Source of the DNA: Clostridiaceae bacterium
Lineage (GTDB): Bacteria; Bacillota; Clostridia; Oscillospirales; Acutalibacteraceae
Direction: 5' to 3'
DNA: 23,231 nucleotides
Assembly (NCBI GenBank): GCA_904501705.1
Contig: CAJGCA010000023.1
Coordinates: forward strand, 1 to 23,231
Shown piece after piece: positions 7,418-14,212 of the stretch. The notes under the pieces are model-generated. The model was not told the origin of the DNA, made no database searches, and worked only from the letters and a program-made list of their open reading frames with translations. The position numbers and the translations under genes were made by a program. Positions within the stretch are counted from its first letter, which is position 1; every line of letters begins with the position of its first letter.

Positions 7418-8269
7418 CTAGCTGGAGAAAAGCAAGTTTATTTTCTCCCTTGCGACCCGTTCATTGCAATACACAAAATTAAACTCACCACTAATCTGCA
7501 TATCTGCAACAGAGAAGGTGGCAAGGTCGTCACGGCATCGGGAGATAGGTTCATAGGCAAAGGTAATTGCACCGTTGTTTGCCACAATGTCGCAGATCAC
7601 GGAAAAATTACTGACAGAGATACAACGCTTAAAGTTGTCAAGGGAAAAACCTCGGTCTGTAATTGCATTATGCAATAATGTTCTCGTTCCCGAATACGGC
7701 TCTCTGACCACAATGTCCTTTGAAAAAATATCTTCAAGGGTCACGGTCTTATTGGCAAAAGGATGGCTTTTTGCACAGACCCCTACAAACGCTTCTTTTT
7801 TGTAAAGGTGGTAGCCATATTTGGATTTGTCAAATACACCCTCTATAATAGCAAAATCGATCTCTGCCTTTTCAAGCATATGTAAAAGAACTTCGGTGTT
7901 ATCAACGATCAAATCGAGCGTATGGTTTGGCTCTTGCAGAAAGGAACGAATCTCCGGCACGATAACAAATTCGCCAATAGTTTTGGTTGCACCAACGGTC
8001 ATATGAACGGTATCTGTGGGCATAAACTTTTCACGGATGTCAGCTTCCTCTGCCTTGATGCTATCAAAATAACGCTTTAGCCGCTGGGCGTTCTTTGTTC
8101 TTGATAGTGTCCGTCCATCATACTCAAACAGCTTCACACCGTAATAATTCTCCAAATAATGAATATGCTGCGTGACACCCGGCTGTGTCATATTCAGTTT
8201 TTCCGCCGTTCTGCGATAGTTCATTTCATCATAAAGGGCAAGGAAGGTAAGCACTCTGTAATCTAACAT
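7418..8269 (-). CDS. LysR-family transcriptional regulator, divergent from yeiH
   Basis: The 283-residue product has an N-terminal winged helix-turn-helix (VLTFLALYDEMNYRRTAEKL, then TQPGVTQHIHYLE) and a C-terminal substrate-binding domain from about residue 90. Length is normal for the family. It is transcribed away from the YeiH-type transporter, with 108 bp between the starts, the usual arrangement in which a LysR protein activates its divergent neighbour. The intergenic region holds a dyad TTATCAT-N10-ATGATAA (8292-8298 and 8309-8315) that fits a LysR site. The inducer is unknown; sulfur compounds are suggested only by homologous pairs such as YeiE/YeiH. It is AT-rich relative to the window flanks. 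Confidence 0.88.
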   Translation of the reverse strand: MLDYRVLTFLALYDEMNYRRTAEKLNMTQPGVTQHIHYLENYYGVKLFEYDGRTLSRTKNAQRLKRYFDSIKAEEADIREKFMPTDTVHMTVGATKTIGEFVIVPEIRSFLQEPNHTLDLIVDNTEVLLHMLEKAEIDFAIIEGVFDKSKYGYHLYKKEAFVGVCAKSHPFANKTVTLEDIFSKDIVVREPYSGTRTLLHNAITDRGFSLDNFKRCISVSNFSVICDIVANNGAITFAYEPISRCRDDLATFSVADMQISGEFNFVYCNERVAREKINLLFSS

Positions 8270-8291
8270 AACAATCTCCGATTAACTCATA

Positions 8292-8315
8292 TTATCATCC
8301 GATAATAAATGATAA
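8292..8315. promoter_or_regulatory. Candidate LysR binding dyad
   Basis: TTATCAT (8292-8298) and ATGATAA (8309-8315) form an inverted repeat with a 10-base centre; a smaller dyad TTATC-N4-GATAA lies within it. It sits just upstream of the yeiH -35 box, as expected for activation. Confidence 0.5.
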
Positions 8316-8316
8316 T

Positions 8317-8345
8317 TTGATTTTATCACAAAACTGTAGTATAAT
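8317..8345 (+). promoter_or_regulatory. Promoter of yeiH
   Basis: TTGATT (8317-8322), a 17-base spacer and TATAAT (8340-8345). Confidence 0.7.
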
Positions 8346-8377
8346 CAAGAGATGTAAGTGAAAGTAGGAGATTGTTT

Positions 8378-9406
8378 ATGAAAGTATTAAAAGTTTTTCC
8401 CGGAATAATATTATCTGTAGGTGTGGCTCTTCTTGCGTGCTGGCTTGAAAGTCTGCTGCCTATCCACCTTATTGGCTCTGCCGTTATTGCAATGTTCATC
8501 GGTATGGTCCTCAATCATTTTTTGAGGAATACAAAAGTCTTTGCATCGGGGCTCAAATTTACATCCAAGAAGATTTTGAAATTTGCCATTATTCTGCTTG
8601 GCTTGTCCCTCAATATTACGACTATCCTCAACGTAGGTAAAATGTCTCTTACCGTTATGATATTTACTTTACTTACTTGTTTTGGCGGTGGTTATTTTAT
8701 CGGTAAGGCGTTGGGACTCAATTGGAAGCTCTCCAACCTTATCTCTGCCGGTACGGGTATTTGCGGTGGCTCTGCCATTGCCGCTATTGCCCCGACTATC
8801 GATGCAGACGATAACGATGTAGCTTATGCTATGTCTGCTACTTTTCTGTTCGATATGGCAATGATCGTATTGTTTCCCATTATGGGACAAGCGATGGGAA
8901 TGACCGATCAGGCATTCGGTATTTGGGCGGGAACGGCAGTTAACGATACTTCTTCCGTTGTTGCGACCGGCTATGCCTTCTCAGAAGGCGCAGGTGATTT
9001 TGCCACAATGGTAAAGCTCACAAGAACCCTTGCGATTATTCCTACCGTTATTACCTTTGCTTTTGTGCAGCTCCGTCTTAAGCGCAAAGAAGCTCTTGCA
9101 AACAGCAAAAACGGAAGCGAACTGAAGGCAAATTTCAGCATTGCAAAGATATTCCCTTGGTTTATTCTCGGATTTCTTGCAATGTCTATTGTAGCAAGCG
9201 TGTTCCCAATTCCTGCCGCTGTTGTATCCGGCACCAAGAGTGCAAGCAAATTCCTTATGGTATGTGCATTGGCAGCCATCGGTTTGAACACATCCTTCTC
9301 AAGCATGAAGAAAGCCGGTATCCGTCCGATGATCCACGGTTTTATCATCTCGGCGTTGGTCGTTGTCGTTGCGTTGTTGGTAGAAATGGCAATGGGAATC
9401 GTATAA
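8378..9406 (+). CDS. yeiH: YeiH-family (UPF0324, putative sulfate exporter) membrane protein
   Basis: The 342-residue polytopic inner-membrane protein has about ten hydrophobic segments spread over its whole length. Family hallmarks are GTGICGGSAIAAIAP (about residues 126-140) and GTAVNDTSSVVATGY (about 188-202), both polar motifs inside helices, plus the C-terminal half with FPIPAAVVSGTKSASKF. The family is annotated as putative sulfate exporter, but transport substrates are largely unproven. The start is at 8378, where TAGGAG lies 7 bases upstream; a TTG two codons earlier is less well placed. It forms a regulatory unit with the divergent LysR gene and fills the first cassette of the island. 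Confidence 0.85.
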   Translation: MKVLKVFPGIILSVGVALLACWLESLLPIHLIGSAVIAMFIGMVLNHFLRNTKVFASGLKFTSKKILKFAIILLGLSLNITTILNVGKMSLTVMIFTLLTCFGGGYFIGKALGLNWKLSNLISAGTGICGGSAIAAIAPTIDADDNDVAYAMSATFLFDMAMIVLFPIMGQAMGMTDQAFGIWAGTAVNDTSSVVATGYAFSEGAGDFATMVKLTRTLAIIPTVITFAFVQLRLKRKEALANSKNGSELKANFSIAKIFPWFILGFLAMSIVASVFPIPAAVVSGTKSASKFLMVCALAAIGLNTSFSSMKKAGIRPMIHGFIISALVVVVALLVEMAMGIV

Positions 9407-9474
9407 AGAGAAATAACACTATAAGAGAGCAATGAATAAATTATCCGATGCGAGTTACACGGTATTATAAACTA

Positions 9475-9700
9475 CAATTTATCGAATTGTTTTGTGTCGA
9501 CATCTAAATTGGTGCAACTTGCCACATTGTAGCACCGATTTAGATATCGGGGCAGAAAAAATCGGTAACCACAACGGTTTCTGGGTTTTTTCTTTGCAAT
9601 TTTTGAGCTTGAATTTTATAGATATCCTCCGCCAAATCGGCATTTGGGGAGGAACCGAACTAAATTCATTGTGTTTTTCTGCTTGTTATGATACAATTAA
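9475..9700 (+). repeat. Palindromic cassette repeat, copy B (divergent full copy)
   Basis: The left flank CAATTTATCGAATTG (9475-9489) is shared with copy D. The palindrome spans 9499-9550 with the core GCAACTTGCCA ending at 9524, and its right arm ACCGATTTAGATATCGG is identical to the other copies, while the left arm has two changes. A weaker hairpin (around GGTAACC...GGTTTCT) and the tail GGGGAGGAACCGAACTAAAT follow. It separates yeiH from the next gene and appears to be the most diverged copy. Confidence 0.8.
9669..9697 (+). promoter_or_regulatory. Promoter-like distal end of repeat copy B
   Basis: TTGTGT (9669-9674), 17 bases, then TACAAT (9692-9697), 26 bases before the membrane-protein gene. 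Copies C and D have a TATAAT in the matching place. Confidence 0.5.
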
Positions 9701-9723
9701 ATTTACTAAAAGGCGGTGATTTA

Positions 9724-10599
9724 ATGGGTATATATTATAACGACAAAAATGTTTGTTTTCGCATCCGCGTTTCTTTTGAAAATCAAAATATAATGAAGAG
9801 ACATACAAAGGACACCTTTTCGCCACTGTTTCAGTTAAAACAAAATGAATATTACTCTTTGAAATTCACATATAAAAACTTCGTTTGTTCTCATTTAAAG
9901 ACCAAGAGGGAGTTCTTATACAAAGATATTCAAAGCGTGGAAATGTTCGAAGATGGGATTATCCTTTGCTTAAAGGAAGGTCTTTATATTTCCATTTCTG
10001 TTGAGAACAGCGAAAAACACAACACGGAACTATACGATATTGTAACGTTCTTGAAAAGGCGTTGTCGATGGCGATTTTCGGTTAATGCCCCGATTTCTTA
10101 TCCAGAAGAAGATATTGATGAAAGATATAAATCAGACAAACAACCTCTCTGGCAAATATCTTTTTCACTTACCGACAGGGAATTAAATCAGTTGTTATGG
10201 TATGATTATCTTTTTAGTGAAAGAATGATTGTGTTTATCATTGCCGCAATCGTGTTTTTGTTAATGGCTGCTGTGCTTTGGAATGCTTGGCTGTTAATTG
10301 TAGCTGTCGCCATTACCGTATTCTGTCTTGTTTTAAGCAAATTTTCCTTTTTCGACACTTTGGATGGATACATAAAGAATCATCAAGGAATATTGCAAAT
10401 GCTGATTTTTGAGAAACTTTTGGTTGTTCGTTTGCGTCACACAGATCTGGAATTGAAATACGATTCTATGAGGCATAAAAAATCTATTTTTGGTTTATGG
10501 CGCCTTAAGTGCAGTGGTTTCTTTACTTTTATTTTGCCAAACAGGATCGTTAATGAAAATTCCGCTTTTTTTGATATGTTGTATGCAAAAATTAAGTAG
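9724..10599 (+). CDS. Uncharacterised membrane protein with two central transmembrane helices
   Basis: The 291-residue protein is not recognised with confidence. Residues 1-165 are soluble and rich in beta-type alternation (YSLKFTYKNFVCSHLK, then a second strand-rich part). Two adjacent hydrophobic helices follow at about 168-215 (IVFIIAAIVFLLMAAVLW and WLLIVAVAITVFCLVL), then a basic C-terminal soluble part of about 75 residues. The overall plan (paired helices flanked by PH-like, strand-rich segments) recalls YcxB-type proteins, but this is only a layout resemblance. The start at 9724 has AAGGCGGTGA upstream; an in-frame ATG at 9688 lies on the promoter. AT-rich and alone between two repeat copies, it looks like an acquired single-gene cassette. 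Its stop codon abuts the next palindrome. Confidence 0.7.
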   Translation: MGIYYNDKNVCFRIRVSFENQNIMKRHTKDTFSPLFQLKQNEYYSLKFTYKNFVCSHLKTKREFLYKDIQSVEMFEDGIILCLKEGLYISISVENSEKHNTELYDIVTFLKRRCRWRFSVNAPISYPEEDIDERYKSDKQPLWQISFSLTDRELNQLLWYDYLFSERMIVFIIAAIVFLLMAAVLWNAWLLIVAVAITVFCLVLSKFSFFDTLDGYIKNHQGILQMLIFEKLLVVRLRHTDLELKYDSMRHKKSIFGLWRLKCSGFFTFILPNRIVNENSAFFDMLYAKIK

Positions 10600-10831
10600 A
10601 TATCTAAATCGGTGCGACATGCCAACAATGCGAACCGATTTAGATATCGGCGCAGAAAAGTCCGAAACCACAACGGTTTCGGACTTTTTTCTTGCCAATT
10701 TTCATAGTTAAATTTCATAGATATTCTATACCCAAAACAGCTTTCGGGGAGGACTTGAACTAAATCCAAAACAATATTAGGTGGAAAAGTTTAAAATTTT
10801 ATGGTATAATCAGTTCGATAAATTGGAATTT
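10600..10831 (+). repeat. Palindromic cassette repeat, copy C
   Basis: The palindrome starts at the base after the preceding stop codon: left arm ATATCTAAATCGGT (10600-10613), core GCGACATGCCA to 10624, then ACAATGCGA and the right arm (10634-10650). The bases after CCA are identical to those after the tRNA CCA in copy A. The terminator hairpin, the tail CAGCTTTCGGGGAGGACTT and a TATAAT at 10805-10810 follow. The end at 10811-10831 is an inverted match to the start of copy D. Confidence 0.88.
10659..10690 (+). terminator. Terminator hairpin within repeat copy C
   Basis: AGTCCGAAACC (10659-10669) pairs with GGTTTCGGACT (10675-10685), loop ACAAC, followed by a T run. It would terminate the membrane-protein gene 60 bases upstream. 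Confidence 0.85.
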
Positions 10832-10843
10832 GTAGGTGAGATA

Positions 10844-11356
10844 ATGATTATTTTAATTACGGGAGCATCGCATACAGGCAAAACGGCGCTTGCTCAAAAA
10901 TTGCTTGAAAAATATAAATATCCATATCTATCGATAGACCATCTGAAAATGGGCTTAATTCGTAGCGGTAATACAGAGCTTACTCCTATGGATGATAATG
11001 AATTGACCGAATATTTATGGCCGATTGTTCGGGAAATGATAAAAACTGCTATTGAGAACAATCAGAACCTAATTGTCGAAGGTTGCTATATTCCATTCGA
11101 TTGGCAGAAGGACTTTGAGCGGCAATATCTTGAACAGATCAAATACTATTGTTTGGTACTGAGTGAGAACTATATAAAAAATCATTTTGCAGACATAAAG
11201 AAATATGCAAATGTCATTGAAAATCGTTTGGATGATGAATGGTGCACCATGGAGAATGTATTGTCAGAAAATACACAGATGTTAGAATCTGCAAAAAAGT
11301 ATAATGTGAACTACATACTCATTAACGATAAGTACGAAATCAATATTGAGTTATAA
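10844..11356 (+). CDS. Small P-loop ATPase / kinase-like protein
   Basis: The 170-residue soluble protein opens directly with a P-loop: MIILITGASHTGKTALAQKL, with Lys14 and Thr15 in the GxxxxGKT position. An acidic strand follows (YLSIDHLKMGLIRSG), then LIVEGCYIPFDW, resembling the nucleoside or small-molecule kinase branch of P-loop proteins (shikimate kinase, chloramphenicol phosphotransferase, zeta-toxin type). The real substrate cannot be deduced. The start at 10844 is chosen because GTAGGTGAG lies just upstream and the P-loop then begins at the N-terminus; the open frame back to 10781 covers the promoter. It is AT-rich, alone between two repeat copies, and flanked by a 21-bp inverted repeat. 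Resistance or toxin-like roles are possible but unsupported. Confidence 0.75.
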   Translation: MIILITGASHTGKTALAQKLLEKYKYPYLSIDHLKMGLIRSGNTELTPMDDNELTEYLWPIVREMIKTAIENNQNLIVEGCYIPFDWQKDFERQYLEQIKYYCLVLSENYIKNHFADIKKYANVIENRLDDEWCTMENVLSENTQMLESAKKYNVNYILINDKYEINIEL

Positions 11357-11360
11357 CGGT

Positions 11361-11623
11361 AAATTCCAATTTATCAAATTGTTTTATGCCGATATCTAAA
11401 TCGGTGCAACTTGCCAAAAATGCGAACCGATTTAGATATCGGCGCAGAAAAGTCCGAAACCACAACGGTTTCGGACTTTTTCTTTGCGTTTTTTCGCAGT
11501 TGAATTTTATAGATATACTCCACACAAAACAGCTTTCGGGGAGGACTTGAACTAAATACAAAGGCAATATTAGGTGAAAAAATACAGTTTTTATGATATA
11601 ATCAGTTCAATAAATAAGAAATT
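11361..11623 (+). repeat. Palindromic cassette repeat, copy D (most complete copy)
   Basis: This 263-bp copy has all parts: left end AATTCCAATTTATCAAATTG (11362-11381), perfect 17-bp palindrome arms (11389-11405 and 11426-11442) around the 20-base centre GCAACTTGCCAAAAATGCGA, the terminator hairpin, the tail CAGCTTTCGGGGAGGACTT plus GAACTAAAT, TATAAT at 11597-11602 and a right end at 11603-11623 that matches the left end in inverted orientation at about 15 of 21 positions. Confidence 0.88.
11451..11482 (+). terminator. Terminator hairpin within repeat copy D
   Basis: AGTCCGAAACC (11451-11461) pairs with GGTTTCGGACT (11467-11477), loop ACAAC, then TTTTCTTT. It would terminate the P-loop gene. 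Confidence 0.85.
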
Positions 11624-11650
11624 GACTAATAGTTTGTTGAATACTGGATG

Positions 11651-11682
11651 CAGATAGCAGGGCATTAAGTTCCTGCTATCTG
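11651..11682. other. Perfect 11-bp hairpin of unknown role
   Basis: CAGATAGCAGG (11651-11661) pairs with CCTGCTATCTG (11672-11682), loop of 10. It is followed by GTTTATAAACGC without a clean T run, so it is a weak terminator at best. It precedes the strong ribosome binding site at 11761-11770 and could belong to a small RNA or leader. Confidence 0.5.
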
Positions 11683-11777
11683 TTTATAAACGCTTTGAGT
11701 TCTCCAATAAAAAACTTAAAAGTATTTGTAAGATTTCCGATTTTCAATAGTCTTATAGGTGAAGGAGGTGATAGGAA

Positions 11778-11798
11778 ATGGAGTTCGAGCAGATTTAG
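11778..11798 (+). pseudogene. Orphan translation start (strong SD, six-codon frame), likely broken small gene
   Basis: GAAGGAGGTGATAGGAA before ATG at 11778 is a near-perfect complement of the 16S rRNA 3' end, yet the frame reads only MEFEQI and stops. Shifting one base after codon 6 gives an open, partly hydrophobic frame (SPAQQILPLAMFVTLYESL) that runs into the 3' end of the araC-type gene on the other strand. This suggests a small membrane peptide gene, perhaps of the holin-like toxin kind, that was broken by a frameshift or by insertion of the uronate block. A functional leader peptide cannot be excluded. Confidence 0.35.
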
Positions 11799-11833
11799 TC
11801 CCGCACAGCAGATCCTTCCCCTTGCGATGTTTG

Positions 11834-12622
11834 TTACACTTTACGAAAGCTTAGTGGAGAGATGCCATAAGCCTCCTTAAATCGCTTGGAGAAATAATTG
11901 CTGTCGTTAAAGCCACACCTCTTTGCTACCTCGGCAATCGAAAGGGTCAGATCGGAGCGAAGCAAAAACTGCGCGTGCTGAAGCCTCGTAATCGACAGAT
12001 ACTCTGATATACCCAGGCCGGTGTCACGCTTAAAGGTGCGAGACAGATGCTCGGGTGTGACCATACACCTTGCTGCAAGATCGGTTAACGTAACATCCTC
12101 AAAATAGTTTTCCTTGATATATGCTATCGTTGCCGTGGTATAGGTGTTCGTGCTACGGCTCGGCACCTCTGTATCCGGGTTACGCGCAAGCAGAAAAAAG
12201 AATCTGTGCATGTGACATAAAATCATATTATCGGAGAACTTATCCGGTGATGACCATTCTTTTTCTATTTCATTTAATATGGATAACGTCTCATTTGAAA
12301 CCTTTTTATTGCGGTATATGTAACCTATATTCGTCAAGTATCTGCTTACCGGCGCAGGGATATGCATTTGAGTGCAATAGATCAACCTTCGCTTTGCATC
12401 ACTGTCGAGGTAAACAGTCTTGTGTATTATTCCCTCGGGAATGAGTACTATGTCACCTGCCTTTGCCTCATATGTTTCGTTATCTATGAAATAGTGACAA
12501 GAGCCTTCCTCAAGGTAGTATATCTCAAAAAGGTTGTGGCAATGCTGATTGCCAATCGTATTTTTATATTGAGAACTTTTTCCATAATAAAACTTGTCCG
12601 TTATTATGTCATGCGTGTTCAT
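11834..12622 (-). CDS. AraC-family transcriptional regulator of the uronate cluster
   Basis: The 262-residue protein has an N-terminal cupin-like sensor domain (NQHCHNLFEIYYLEEG, then AGDIVLIPEGIIHKT) and a C-terminal pair of helix-turn-helix motifs (DVTLTDLAARCMVTPEHLSR; SIAEVAKRCGFNDSNYFSKR, ending with YGISPLSFR). This is the usual AraC layout for sugar-responsive activators. The start at 12622 follows AAAAAAGGAGATATT; the open frame runs 13 codons further but only through that binding site. It diverges from the GH4 gene across 190 bp that carry three phased AAATATC repeats ending at the GH4 -35 box, so it probably activates the catabolic operon. The inducer, presumably a uronic acid or uronide, is inferred. 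Confidence 0.88.
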   Translation of the reverse strand: MNTHDIITDKFYYGKSSQYKNTIGNQHCHNLFEIYYLEEGSCHYFIDNETYEAKAGDIVLIPEGIIHKTVYLDSDAKRRLIYCTQMHIPAPVSRYLTNIGYIYRNKKVSNETLSILNEIEKEWSSPDKFSDNMILCHMHRFFFLLARNPDTEVPSRSTNTYTTATIAYIKENYFEDVTLTDLAARCMVTPEHLSRTFKRDTGLGISEYLSITRLQHAQFLLRSDLTLSIAEVAKRCGFNDSNYFSKRFKEAYGISPLSFRKV

Positions 12623-12674
12623 AATATCTCCTTTTTTATATCTCGGGTAATCCGTTTTCATCTATCCTATCAGA

Positions 12675-12721
12675 AAATATCAAAAAAATCAAGAAATATC
12701 CAGTAAGTTGTTAAAAATATC
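12675..12721 (+). promoter_or_regulatory. Three phased direct repeats, probable AraC-type activator half-sites
   Basis: AAATATC occurs at 12675-12681, 12694-12700 and 12715-12721, spaced 19 and 21 bp, i.e. about two helical turns on one face. The last copy touches the -35 box, the arrangement expected for an AraC-family activator contacting RNA polymerase. Confidence 0.55.
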
Positions 12722-12722
12722 A

Positions 12723-12751
12723 TTGAAACATAGAATATATTGATGTATACT
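12723..12751 (+). promoter_or_regulatory. Promoter of the GH4-uxaBA operon
   Basis: TTGAAA (12723-12728), a 17-base spacer and TATACT (12746-12751). A small dyad AAGTAT-TG-ATACTT (12754-12767) covers the start point and may be a second regulatory site. Confidence 0.7.
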
Positions 12752-12812
12752 TCAAGTATTGATACTTATTTCCATGAAAAATTATCACCTATTCCTGAAA
12801 GGAGAAACGAGT

Positions 12813-14201
12813 ATGAAATTTACAGAAGCGGGTGCAGAAGGCGTTAAGATTGCATACATTGGAGGAGGCTCGAGAGGTTGGGCATGGGGATTGATGAGCG
12901 ATCTGGCATCCTGCCACGATATGAGTGGAGAGGTACTTCTTTATGATATAGATCACGAAGCAGCTAAAAATAACGAAATCATCGGTAATCTTTTTAACAG
13001 CGCACAGGGCGCGAAATCACACTGGTCCTATCACGCAGTACCAACGCTCGACGAGGCCCTTGACGGAGCAGATTTTGTTGTTATATCCATTCTCCCCGCA
13101 ACCTTTGATGAGATGGAAAGTGACGTACATACACCCGAGAAATATGGCATCTACCAATCGGTTGGTGACACAAGCGGCCCCGGCGGAATCATTCGCGCGC
13201 TTCGTCTGCTTCCTATGATAGAGGTGATCGCGAAGGGTATAGAAAATCATTGCCCGAATGCCTGGGTAATCAACTATACCAATCCTATGACTATGACGGT
13301 CAAAATGCTCTACAAGGTATTTCCTAATATCAAGGCGTTCGGCTGCTGTCACGAGGTGTTTGGCACGCAACATCTGTTGGCAAGCATGCTCGAAGATATG
13401 TGCGGAATCACAGGTGTTCCGCGCGAGGAGATAAAAGTCGGTGTTACAGGAATAAATCACTTTACATGGCTGACCTCGGCGCAGTACAAGAATATTGATC
13501 TTTTCCCTATATACAAGGATTTTGCGGACAAGTACTACGAGACCGGATATGTCAAGAATAAGGATGCTAACTGGATGAACAACAGTTTTGATTGCTCTCA
13601 TCGTGTGAAGTTTGATCTGTTCCGCAGATTCGGGCTGATTGCTGCAGCCGGAGATCGCCATCTTGCTGAATTCTGTGAGGGCAAATGGTATCTGTCCTCT
13701 CCTGAGGCAGTCAAGTCCTGGGGGTTTGGACTTACTTCCGTATCCTGGAGAAAGAAAGATCTCCAGGAACGTCTTGCAAAAAGCCGTGAAAGACTCGCCG
13801 GACATGACATAGTGATCGCCAAAACAGGTGAGGACGGTGTCAATCAGATGCGCTCCATTCTCGGCCTTGACACAATGGTGACAAACGTCAATCTTCCTAA
13901 TATGGGACAGATCCCCAACCTCCCCATTGGTGCGGTAGTTGAGACGAATGCATATTTCTGCGCTGATTCGGTAAAGCCTGTCTTCACAGGTGAGCTTCCG
14001 ATGAATATCTATCCCCTCATCTCTCGCATAGTCGCATCTCAAGAGCTTGTTGTCGAGGCAGCTATCCACCGTGATCTGGACAAAGCGTTCTCAGCCTTTG
14101 CAAATGATCCGCTTGTCTGCTTGGATCTTGAGAATGCACGGCATCTGTTTGATGAAATGGTTGCCAATACGGGAAAATACCTCGATATGTACAACATCTA
14201 A
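12813..14201 (+). CDS. Glycoside hydrolase family 4, probable alpha-galacturonidase/glucuronidase
   Basis: The 462-residue cytoplasmic enzyme has the GH4 plan: a Rossmann NAD(H) site at the N-terminus (KIAYIGGGSRGW, Gly17-Gly19), INYTNPM in the middle, and the metal-site motif CHEV (Cys179-Val182), with a following GINHFTW. GH4 enzymes use NAD+ and a divalent metal in a redox elimination mechanism. The CHEV form of the motif is linked in the literature to enzymes for alpha-linked uronic acids, unlike CHSV or CNxP in glucosidases and phospho-glycosidases. Neighbouring uxaB and uxaA support a galacturonide substrate. The start at 12813 has GAAAGGAG upstream; the open frame back to 12759 overlaps the promoter region. 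It is first in a four-gene operon. Confidence 0.87.
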   Translation: MKFTEAGAEGVKIAYIGGGSRGWAWGLMSDLASCHDMSGEVLLYDIDHEAAKNNEIIGNLFNSAQGAKSHWSYHAVPTLDEALDGADFVVISILPATFDEMESDVHTPEKYGIYQSVGDTSGPGGIIRALRLLPMIEVIAKGIENHCPNAWVINYTNPMTMTVKMLYKVFPNIKAFGCCHEVFGTQHLLASMLEDMCGITGVPREEIKVGVTGINHFTWLTSAQYKNIDLFPIYKDFADKYYETGYVKNKDANWMNNSFDCSHRVKFDLFRRFGLIAAAGDRHLAEFCEGKWYLSSPEAVKSWGFGLTSVSWRKKDLQERLAKSRERLAGHDIVIAKTGEDGVNQMRSILGLDTMVTNVNLPNMGQIPNLPIGAVVETNAYFCADSVKPVFTGELPMNIYPLISRIVASQELVVEAAIHRDLDKAFSAFANDPLVCLDLENARHLFDEMVANTGKYLDMYNI

Positions 14202-14212
14202 GGAGTAACGCT

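Noticed and set aside
10490..10711. Short open frames across the repeats (reading for example TDLDIGAEKS)
   Set aside because: The same peptide-like stretch arises in each copy because the repeat is copied as DNA; the frames differ in start and end, and stem-loop conservation explains the sequence better than coding.
10740..10760. Tail GGGGAGGACTTGAAC in the repeat as a reversed tRNA T-arm fragment
   Set aside because: GTTCAAGTC on the minus strand resembles a T-loop, but the flanking bases do not pair as a T-stem and no other tRNA arm is present.
7179..11623. CRISPR array or classical integron
   Set aside because: The repeats are long (about 230-260 bp) and separated by whole genes, not by spacers of uniform length; there are no cas genes, no integron integrase and no GTTRRRY-type attC core.
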